NCBI RefSeq assembly: GCF_003696315.1
Contig: NZ_RFFN01000007.1
Coordinates: forward strand, 122,379 to 186,378
Length of the DNA stretch: 64,000 bases
Direction: 5' to 3'
Source of the DNA: Pseudomonas songnenensis
GTDB lineage: Bacteria; Pseudomonadota; Gammaproteobacteria; Pseudomonadales; Pseudomonadaceae
The notes beneath the pieces were generated by a model, which ran no database searches, was not told the origin of the DNA, and saw only the letters and a list, made by a program, of their open reading frames with translations. The position numbers and the translations under genes are program-made. Positions 48,129 through 54,885 of the stretch are shown here, piece after piece; the first letter of the stretch is position 1, and the number at the start of each line of letters is the position of its first letter.

Positions 48129-48767
48129 TCAAGGGCGCGCTTCGACTTCGGCCTCTACGCGACGGTTGATGGCACGACCCTCTTCGGTAGCGTTATCGGC
48201 CACCGGACGCGATTCGCCGTAGCCAACCGAATTCACACGACTACCTTCGACACCGTACTGATTGACCAGCACTTCACGCACGGCATTGGCGCGCCGCTCG
48301 GAAAGACGCTGGTTGTAGGCATCGGTACCCACCGAGTCGGTGTGACCTTCAAGCACGGTGGTGGTCTGGCGGTATTCCTTCATGAAATCGGCCAGGTTCT
48401 GGATGTCGCCGTAGCTGTCCTGCTTGACCACGTCGCGGTCGAAGTCGAACTTGACGTCCAGCTCGACGCGCACCGGCTCGGACGCAGGCTCTGGTTCCGG
48501 CTGAGACTGAGGCATCGGCTCGACCGTTTCGACAACGGCAACGGTTTCCTCCTCCATGCCATTGGCCCAACAATAGGCCGCTGCGACGCCACCACCGATC
48601 AGCGCACCCCAACCGGCATAGGAGCTGCTCTCGATAGCCCCAAGCGCGGCACCGGTCACGCCACCTACGGCCGCACATGTCGGCCAGTCCTGTTTCTGCA
48701 CGCCTGCACAACCGGCCAGGAACGTGGTCATGACAATAACGGGTACTGCTGTCCGTAATGTACTCAT
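48129..48767 (-). CDS. OmpA-family lipoprotein with glycine-rich segment
   Basis: The 212-aa protein has a lipoprotein signal ending TTFLAGC (Cys20), a glycine-rich hydrophobic stretch AAVGGVTGAALGAIESSSYAGWGALIGGGVAAAY (about 32-65), a Pro/Glu linker (PMPQSQPEPEPASEP) and a C-terminal OmpA domain with LDVKFDFDRDVVKQDSY, LEGHTDSVGTDAYNQRLSERRA and GYGESRPVADNATEEGRAINRRVE (in segments). It probably tethers the outer membrane to peptidoglycan. It resembles the P. aeruginosa gene remembered at PA1041. Confidence 0.92.
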   Translation of the reverse strand: MSTLRTAVPVIVMTTFLAGCAGVQKQDWPTCAAVGGVTGAALGAIESSSYAGWGALIGGGVAAAYCWANGMEEETVAVVETVEPMPQSQPEPEPASEPVRVELDVKFDFDRDVVKQDSYGDIQNLADFMKEYRQTTTVLEGHTDSVGTDAYNQRLSERRANAVREVLVNQYGVEGSRVNSVGYGESRPVADNATEEGRAINRRVEAEVEARP

Positions 48768-48899
48768 CGATCAAAACCTCCAGTGTGGACATTCAGCCAG
48801 AACCGCCGCGTACGGGAGTCCGGGTGGCTCCGGTTACTTTCAGACTAGGCCGACAAACGGCACCGCGCTAGTCTTCACCTTTGAAACGAGGATTCTCGA

Positions 48900-49397
48900 T
48901 TGACTGAAAACCCTGTATCGCATACGCCACAGCAAGCGCTCGCGGCAATGCTTGATCACTATGCCCCGTCGCGCCTGCTGCACGTGGGGCGCAGCGATCA
49001 ACCCGCCCTGGCTGCCTACGCCGAATGTCATCCGGAGTGTCAACTCGAGCGCGCCGATGGTGCTCCGCTGCCCGAGGAGCTGGCAAAGCAGCGCTATGAC
49101 CTGGCGTTGTTCGCCGATTGCCTTGAACATCTGCCAAAACGCAGCGGCCTGGAGCTGCTGGGCAGTGTCCGCAACCTGAACGCCAGCCGCATGGCCGTAC
49201 TCGTCGATCTGCAGGCCTGCGAATGGCAGACCACCGATTTCTATGCCTTGGCACTGCAGGTCAGCGACCACTTCCAGCGCGACGGACAGACCTTGACGCT
49301 CTTCACCTACGACCTGCTCCAATACAAGCAGGTTCCAGACTGGCTGAACGCCAGGTTCTGGGCGAACCCAGAAATGTTCGGCAAATACTGGTGGTGA
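48900..49397 (+). CDS. DUF6231-like protein, degenerate methyltransferase-like fold
   Basis: The 165-aa protein starts with TTG at 48900, preceded by ACGAGG; no ATG or GTG at a similar position fits. The pattern RLLHVGRSD (about 24-32) and [29 protein letters not shown] (64-92) recalls the first and fourth strands of Rossmann methyltransferases, but the SAM-binding glycine motif is missing. It resembles a Pseudomonas family annotated DUF6231; function unknown. The stop is 1 bp before the ATG of the YchJ-like gene, so the two are likely co-expressed. Confidence 0.78.
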   Translation: MTENPVSHTPQQALAAMLDHYAPSRLLHVGRSDQPALAAYAECHPECQLERADGAPLPEELAKQRYDLALFADCLEHLPKRSGLELLGSVRNLNASRMAVLVDLQACEWQTTDFYALALQVSDHFQRDGQTLTLFTYDLLQYKQVPDWLNARFWANPEMFGKYWW

Positions 49398-49398
49398 C

Positions 49399-49884
49399 AT
49401 GAGCGACCAGCAACAACTCGACTCTAACTGCCCGTGCGGCAGCGGCAATGCGTTTAATCAATGCTGCGGTCATTATCATGCAGGCACCCCCGCGCCCAGC
49501 GCCGAGTTGCTGATGCGCTCCCGTTACAGCGCCTATGTGCTGGGGCGGGTTGATTATCTGCAGGCGACCACGCTGCCGGCACAGCAGGCCGCGCTGGATC
49601 TCGAGGGGATAAGGCGCTGGAGCCTGAACAGCACGTGGCTGGGGCTGGAGGTGAACGACAGCGTGGTACTCGGAGGCAAGCCCGAGCATGCGCTGGTCAC
49701 CTTTACGGCGCGCTGGCACGATCAGAGCGGCGAACATGCCCACCAGGAACGCTCGGCTTTCGTTCAAAGCAGCGGGAAATGGTACTTCATCGATCCCACG
49801 GTACCGCTGAAGGCGGGACGCAACGACCCCTGCCCCTGCGGCAGCGGTGCGAAGTTCAAGAAGTGCTGCGCCGCTTATGTCTGA
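49399..49884 (+). CDS. YchJ-family SEC-C domain protein
   Basis: The 161-aa protein has two SEC-C zinc motifs: [13 protein letters not shown] (residues 11-23) and [13 protein letters not shown] near the C terminus. Between them is the NTF2-like YchJ domain ([39 protein letters not shown]). SEC-C motifs bind zinc and, in SecA, SecB or ribosomes. The role of YchJ is not established. It directly follows the DUF6231-like gene. Confidence 0.92.
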   Translation: MSDQQQLDSNCPCGSGNAFNQCCGHYHAGTPAPSAELLMRSRYSAYVLGRVDYLQATTLPAQQAALDLEGIRRWSLNSTWLGLEVNDSVVLGGKPEHALVTFTARWHDQSGEHAHQERSAFVQSSGKWYFIDPTVPLKAGRNDPCPCGSGAKFKKCCAAYV

Positions 49885-49930
49885 TGCCTACCGGGTCGCC
49901 GCGACTTAACGCCACGGCCCCCGAGGTGCA

Positions 49931-50707
49931 TCACTTCTCGACGAAGGCGCGCTCGATCAGGTAATGGCCTGGATCGCCCATGCGCGGCGAGACGCTCAGG
50001 CCGAAACTGTTCAGCACCTGGCTGGTTTCGTCCAGCATGCTGGGACTTCCGCAGATCATTGCCCGATCATCCTGCGGATTGATCGGTGGCAGCCCGATGT
50101 CACTGAACAGCTTGCCGCTTCGCATCAGTTCGGTCAGGCGCCCCTGATTGTCGAATGGCTCACGGGTAACCGTGGGGTAATAGATCAGCTTTTCCTTTAC
50201 CGCCTCACCGAAGAATTCGTTCTGCGGCAGGTGCTCGGTGATGAACTCGCGATAGGCAACTTCATTGACGTAGCGGACCCCATGCACCAGCACGACTTTC
50301 TCGAACCGCTCATAGGTCTCCGGGTCCTGGATGACACTCATGAACGGCGCCAACCCAGTGCCCGTGCTTAGCAGATAGAGGTGCTTACCAGGCAGCAGAT
50401 CGTCGAGCACCAGAGTTCCGGTCGGCTTGCGGCTGACCATGATCTGGTCGCCTTCCTGCAGATGCTGCAGCCGTGAAGTCAGCGGACCGTTCTGCACCTT
50501 GATACTGAAGAACTCCAGGTATTCTTCGTAATTCGGACTGGCGATACTGTAGGCGCGCATCAGCGGGCGGCCTTCGACTTCCAGGCCGATCATGACGAAC
50601 TGGCCATTCTCGAAGCGCAGCCCTGCATTACGGGTAGTCTTGAAGCTGAACAGCGTGTCGTTCCAGTGATGCACACTGAGAACACGCTCAACGTTCAGAT
50701 TGCTCAT
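49931..50707 (-). CDS. fpr: Ferredoxin-NADP+ reductase
   Basis: The 258-aa FAD enzyme exchanges electrons between NADPH and ferredoxin/flavodoxin and supports redox and superoxide defence. The FAD-binding motif RAYSIASP, the NADP motif STGTGLAPFMSVI and the C-terminal region ending RAFVEK are as in Pseudomonas FprA/Fpr. It is divergent from finR across 113 bp that hold a LysR-type dyad, matching the known control of fpr by FinR in P. putida and P. aeruginosa. Confidence 0.95.
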   Translation of the reverse strand: MSNLNVERVLSVHHWNDTLFSFKTTRNAGLRFENGQFVMIGLEVEGRPLMRAYSIASPNYEEYLEFFSIKVQNGPLTSRLQHLQEGDQIMVSRKPTGTLVLDDLLPGKHLYLLSTGTGLAPFMSVIQDPETYERFEKVVLVHGVRYVNEVAYREFITEHLPQNEFFGEAVKEKLIYYPTVTREPFDNQGRLTELMRSGKLFSDIGLPPINPQDDRAMICGSPSMLDETSQVLNSFGLSVSPRMGDPGHYLIERAFVEK

Positions 50708-50773
50708 GTTGCGAATTCCTCGTGGTGTCGCGACGGGCGTCGTTACCTGGGGTCAGTCTAGCGATAGCTTTAA

Positions 50774-50812
50774 TATCCGTTAAATGGATAATAAAGATAT
50801 CGGTTATCGGTT
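50774..50812. promoter_or_regulatory. Probable FinR operator region
   Basis: TATCC-N7-GGATA (50774-50790) fits the LysR T-N11-A interrupted dyad, and a tandem ATCGGTT repeat lies at 50799-50812, directly before the finR ATG. The region is AT-rich in a GC-rich neighbourhood. It lies between divergent fpr and finR; binding by FinR is inference. Confidence 0.55.
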
Positions 50813-50820
50813 ATATAGAT

Positions 50821-51747
50821 ATGCATTTCACGCTCCGTCAGATCGAAGTTTTCGCCGCCGTAGCCAGACAGGAAAGCGTGTCTCGTGCCGCTGAAAGCCT
50901 TTCCTTGTCGCAGTCGGCAACCAGCACCTCGTTGGCCGAGCTGGAACGGCAGTCCGGCTGTCAACTGTTCGACCGGGCCGGCAAGCGGCTCTGCCTGAAT
51001 GCACTCGGGCAACAGCTGCTGCCGCAGGCAGTCGCCCTGCTTGATCAGGCCCGTGCCATCGAGGATCTGCTGAACGGCAAGAGCGGCTTTGGCTCACTGG
51101 CAGTGGGTGCAACGCTGACCATCGGCAACTATCTAGCGACCCTGCTGATCGGCAGCTTCATGCAGCGTCATCCGGAATGCCGGGTGAAACTGCACGTTCA
51201 GAACACCGCGCACATCGTGCACCAGATCGCGCAACACGAACTTGATCTGGGTTTGATCGAGGGTGAGTGTCAGCATCCGGATCTGGAAGTCCAGCCGTGG
51301 ATCGAGGACGAACTGGTGGTGTTCTGTGCGCCCCAGCATCCGTTGGCCGGACGAGATCTGGTGAGTCTGGAGGAATTGACGTCCGAAGCCTGGATACTCC
51401 GCGAGAAGGGCTCAGGCACCCGCATGACGTTCGAGCAGGCCGTGCGTCATCGTCCGGGCAAACTGAATGTGCGACTTGAGCTGGAGCACACCGAAGCGAT
51501 CAAGCGCGCCGTGGAATCGGGGCTTGGTATCGGCTGCATTTCTCGCCTGGCCCTGCGCGATGCGTTCCGCCGCGGGAGCCTGGTGCCGGTGGCGACTCCA
51601 GAGCTGGACCTGCGACGCCAGTTCTATTTCATCTGGCACTCGCAGAAATACCAGACCGCAGCCATGCTCGAATTCGTCGAGCAGTGCCGCGCGATGACTT
51701 CGGGTGTCCGCCGCAGCGATGAGATCAACCTACCGCCGATCGCCTGA
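50821..51747 (+). CDS. finR: LysR-family regulator FinR
   Basis: The 308-aa regulator has an N-terminal HTH (LRQIEVFAAVARQESVSRAAESLSLSQSATSTSLAELER) and an effector domain. The ATG at 50821 opens the HTH directly; the frame is open from 50722 but that part runs through the operator region. Divergence from fpr identifies it as the likely FinR, which activates fpr under superoxide or low-sulfur conditions in pseudomonads. The identity is by context and family resemblance. Confidence 0.85.
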   Translation: MHFTLRQIEVFAAVARQESVSRAAESLSLSQSATSTSLAELERQSGCQLFDRAGKRLCLNALGQQLLPQAVALLDQARAIEDLLNGKSGFGSLAVGATLTIGNYLATLLIGSFMQRHPECRVKLHVQNTAHIVHQIAQHELDLGLIEGECQHPDLEVQPWIEDELVVFCAPQHPLAGRDLVSLEELTSEAWILREKGSGTRMTFEQAVRHRPGKLNVRLELEHTEAIKRAVESGLGIGCISRLALRDAFRRGSLVPVATPELDLRRQFYFIWHSQKYQTAAMLEFVEQCRAMTSGVRRSDEINLPPIA

Positions 51748-51771
51748 AAGCTGCAGCAGACGCGGCCGGCA

Positions 51772-52422
51772 TCAACTGGTAGGAATGGACCCCATCTGCT
51801 GTAGCAGCAAGGCGGCCTGGGTTCGTGTGCGCACGCCAAGCTTGCGAAAAATGGCGGTTACGTGAGCCTTGATGGTAGCCTCGGACACATTGAGTTCGTA
51901 AGCGATCTGCTTGTTCAGCAGGCCATCACAGACCATCGTCAACACACGGAACTGCTGCGGCGTCAGGCTGGCAAGCCCCGCGCTGGCTGCCTTGGCCTCA
52001 TCGCTGACATTCGCCACGTCCTGGATGTTGCTCGGCCACCAGACGTCGCCATCCAGCACCGCGCGCACCGCCTCCTGAATGGTTTCCAGAGAGCTCGACT
52101 TGGGAATGAAGCCGCTGGCCCCGAACTCGCGGGAGCGCGCCACAACCGCCGCGTCCTCCTGCGCCGAGATCATCACCACTGGCAGATGCGGATACTGCCC
52201 GCGTAGCAGCACCAGACCTGAAAAGCCATAAGCCCCCGGCATGTTCAGATCCAACAGGACCAGATCCCAGTCGGCGCCCTGGTTCAGAAAGGTTTCCAGT
52301 TCGGCGATGCTGGCCGCCTCCACCAGACGTACATTTTCCCCCAGCCCCATGGTCAGCGCCTGCTGAAGCGCACTGCGGAACAGCGGATGATCATCGGCGA
52401 TGATTATTTCGTAAGCAGCCAT
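51772..52422 (-). CDS. erdR: LuxR-type response regulator, ErdR-like
   Basis: The 216-aa protein has a receiver domain (phosphoacceptor Asp58 in LVLLDLNMPG, Lys in FIPKSSS) and a C-terminal LuxR HTH (LTPQQFRVLTMVCDGLLNKQIAYELNVSEATIKAHVTAIFRKLGVRTRTQAALL, in segments). The sequence closely resembles ErdR, which controls ethanol/acetate metabolism genes in P. aeruginosa and P. putida. No sensor kinase is adjacent, as for ErdR elsewhere. Confidence in the fold is very high and in the ortholog name moderate. Confidence 0.85.
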   Translation of the reverse strand: MAAYEIIIADDHPLFRSALQQALTMGLGENVRLVEAASIAELETFLNQGADWDLVLLDLNMPGAYGFSGLVLLRGQYPHLPVVMISAQEDAAVVARSREFGASGFIPKSSSLETIQEAVRAVLDGDVWWPSNIQDVANVSDEAKAASAGLASLTPQQFRVLTMVCDGLLNKQIAYELNVSEATIKAHVTAIFRKLGVRTRTQAALLLQQMGSIPTS

Positions 52423-52666
52423 TGGCAGACCTGTAGTTTTTATTGGCGCTTTTCATCGGCTTGAGCAGCCGATGCCGACATGATGACGGCAGAACCCCAA
52501 GAAATTGCTTCGGGGATGGTCCGATGTGGATATTTCAGCCGGTCGAACCGAATATCGGTCGCCCGCTACAACAAATCAAGCGGCGCAAGCATGCCCACCG
52601 ATGAATAAGTGGTCAAGCGCGGCGCTTTATAGCAAAGTTTGCGACTTTTCCCGAACGAGCCGAAAC

Positions 52667-53578
52667 ATGCGCAGCCAAGCCCTCCGCGCCGACTTCCTGA
52701 TGCTGATCACCGCCATGATCTGGGGTACTGCCTTCGTGGCCCAGCGCATCGGCATGGACAACATCGGTCCGTTTCTTTTTACCGGGCTGCGTTTCGCGCT
52801 CGGTGCCCTGGCGCTGCTGCCACTGGTGATCTATCAGGGCCGCACCAAGGCGCGCCACGAACCGTTCCTGCAGCGAGGCCTGCTTCTTGGGGGCTTGAGC
52901 ATGGGGCTTGCGCTGACGTTGGGCATAAACCTTCAACAGGTCGGCCTGCTTTTCACCAGCGTGACAAACTCCGGCTTCATTACCGGCCTTTATGTAATCG
53001 TGGTGCCTTTGCTGGGGCTCGCCATCGGCCACAAGACGGGCCTCGGCACCTGGCTCGGTGCATTCCTCGCCGTCGCGGGCATGGCAATGCTGAGCATCGG
53101 CGAAGATTTCACCGTAGCCTCAGGCGACTGGATTCAGCTAGCCGGCGCCTTCGTCTGGGGCGTGCACGTACTGCTGGTGAGTTTTTTCGTCAGCCGCCAC
53201 GACGCCATCCGCCTGGCCTTTCTGCAGTTCGCCACCTGCGCAGTGGTGAGTCTGCTGCTGGCCCTGGTCTTCGAGGAAATCAATCCGTCCAGCATCTGGC
53301 TCGCCGGACCAGCGCTCATCTACGGCGGTCTGTTTGCGGTTGCGGTCGGCTATACGCTGCAGGTCGTGGCGCAGAAGCATGCCATTGCATCCCACGCCGC
53401 AATCATTCTGTCGCTGGAGGCCGTGTTCGCTGCCATCGCCGGCGCACTGTTCCTTGAGGAAAGCCTGACGCTGCGCGGGTACATGGGCTGCGTACTGATG
53501 TTCATCGGCATGCTGGCCGCGCAACTCTGGCCACGCAAGCCGGAAGCGTCTACGCCCAGCACAGCCGTCAAGGTCTGA
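52667..53578 (+). CDS. DMT/EamA-family permease
   Basis: The 303-aa protein has ten hydrophobic helices in two EamA repeats, with repeat 1 beginning DFLMLITAMIWGTAFVAQRIGM and repeat 2 AGAFVWGVHVLLVSFFVSR, ending ALFLEESLTLRGYMGCVLMFIGML. DMT transporters export amino acids or metabolites; the substrate here cannot be predicted. The start at 52667 (MRSQALRADF) is chosen because the upstream part is polar and not transporter-like. It converges on the DTW gene. Confidence 0.9.
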   Translation: MRSQALRADFLMLITAMIWGTAFVAQRIGMDNIGPFLFTGLRFALGALALLPLVIYQGRTKARHEPFLQRGLLLGGLSMGLALTLGINLQQVGLLFTSVTNSGFITGLYVIVVPLLGLAIGHKTGLGTWLGAFLAVAGMAMLSIGEDFTVASGDWIQLAGAFVWGVHVLLVSFFVSRHDAIRLAFLQFATCAVVSLLLALVFEEINPSSIWLAGPALIYGGLFAVAVGYTLQVVAQKHAIASHAAIILSLEAVFAAIAGALFLEESLTLRGYMGCVLMFIGMLAAQLWPRKPEASTPSTAVKV

Positions 53579-53590
53579 GGGGCAAGCGCA

Positions 53591-54301
53591 TCAGGGGGCG
53601 GGTTTCAAAGTCAGATGTGCCGGATTCTGCAGATCCGGCTGGCGATGATACTTGGCCCCCAGATAGTGCTCGGTAAACACATCGAGCCAGGCATCCAGGG
53701 TATTCGCCGCGACCGAGTCGCCGGCGAGGTCCAGGCAGAGAGCGGCGACCTCCGCGGTGCACAGGTGGTCACTGCGGGTCGAACGGCGCAGCCGGTAGCG
53801 TGATAACGCCTCGGGCTGCAGGCTCAGAACCGGCAAGCCATCCAGGTACGGACTCTTGCGGAACATCTTGCGCGCCTCGGTCCAGGTCGCATCGAGCAGG
53901 ATGAACAGCGGGCGCTTGTCCGACTGTCGCTCGACCTCGCCCACAACCCGATGCGCCTCGGCGTATTCCCCAGGAAAGATCACCAGCGGCTGCCATTGCG
54001 GATCGGCCAGCAGAGCCAGCAGTCGCGGGTCGACCCCCTTACGTTGCCAGGTGAAGGCGAAAGTGTCGGGAACGACATCCGCGATCAACCAACCCGTGTT
54101 GCTCGGTTTCAGCGGTTCGATATCGTGCATCAACAGGCAGACGCCGCAATCGCTATGGATTTTCGGCAGCCACGAACAGACACAGTGGCTGAACGGCACA
54201 CGGCAACGCACGCAACGCGGAGCACGCGAGCCACGCGCAACGAAAGGTTTGAGGCTTTTGGCCAGGCGCTCGTCTCGCAGACGGGCTACGGCATGGGGCA
54301 T
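53591..54301 (-). CDS. DTW-domain tRNA-uridine aminocarboxypropyltransferase-like protein
   Basis: The 236-aa protein (start 54301) has a Cys cluster C30-x2-C33-x6-C40-x-C42 (RCVRCRVPFSHCVC) and the DxTW motif in ILLDATWTEARKM, the mark of the DTW/TapT family, SPOUT-fold enzymes that form acp3U in tRNA from SAM. LMHDIEPLKPSNTGWL and the C-terminal ST...AEVAAL motif also fit. Ribosome-binding sequence is weak, and the frame is open up to 54418, so the start is uncertain. Confidence 0.85.
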   Translation of the reverse strand: MPHAVARLRDERLAKSLKPFVARGSRAPRCVRCRVPFSHCVCSWLPKIHSDCGVCLLMHDIEPLKPSNTGWLIADVVPDTFAFTWQRKGVDPRLLALLADPQWQPLVIFPGEYAEAHRVVGEVERQSDKRPLFILLDATWTEARKMFRKSPYLDGLPVLSLQPEALSRYRLRRSTRSDHLCTAEVAALCLDLAGDSVAANTLDAWLDVFTEHYLGAKYHRQPDLQNPAHLTLKPAP

Positions 54302-54430
54302 GGGTTGGGCTCGAAGACGGACGATGAAGCGCGGCAGTCTACCAGCGGCCACGCCTTCGCCGGGCGATACCGGTAAATGAACCGCACCACAGCCAGCCGG
54401 TCGAAATAGCGCAGTCATAAGGAGACCGCC

Positions 54431-54829
54431 ATGTACCGTCTGACTACCCTGCTCGCTCTGAGCCTCGCCTTACCCGTTGCCCACGCTGCCTCACTGCAAG
54501 AACAGCAGCTCAGCCAGTTGCTCGACCAGGTTGCCCGTGAAAGCAGCGTCGGCACGCCCCGTGCGATCAACGAAGACATCCTCGACCAGGGTTACACCGT
54601 GGAAAACAACCAGCTGGTCAATCACCTCAGTGTCCAGCCGCGGCATGCAGCGCAGATGAGGGATAACCCGGCCGACGTGCGCAGCCAGCTTGCGGTCAGC
54701 GTCTGCGGCAATGAGGGGTTGCGCAAGCTGATGAGCCAGGGCGCCGTGCTGCGCTATGACTTCAGCGAGTACCAGAGCAACAAGCCGATTGCCAGCGAGA
54801 GCTACAAGGCGTCCGACTGCGGTCTGTAG
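54431..54829 (+). CDS. Small secreted protein (PA3611-like)
   Basis: The 132-aa protein has a clear signal peptide (MYRLTTLLALSLALPVAHA, cleaved before ASLQEQ), then a helical start and an acidic mixed domain with two Cys (SVCGNEG and SDCGL) that could form a disulfide. It resembles in size and position the P. aeruginosa protein PA3611, annotated as a quorum-sensing-regulated virulence factor; similarity was not computed. It is divergent from the DTW gene. Function unknown. Confidence 0.7.
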   Translation: MYRLTTLLALSLALPVAHAASLQEQQLSQLLDQVARESSVGTPRAINEDILDQGYTVENNQLVNHLSVQPRHAAQMRDNPADVRSQLAVSVCGNEGLRKLMSQGAVLRYDFSEYQSNKPIASESYKASDCGL

Positions 54830-54843
54830 TACCGCAAAGGCCC

Positions 54844-54872
54844 GCGGGAGTACGACCTGACCGCACTCCCGC
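54844..54872. terminator. Hairpin between converging genes
   Basis: GCGGGAGT (54844-54851) and ACTCCCGC (54865-54872) pair across a 13-base loop between the secreted-protein gene and the phosphoketolase-like gene. No U-run follows on either strand. Confidence 0.4.
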
Positions 54873-54885
54873 TGCGCCCCTTCTG

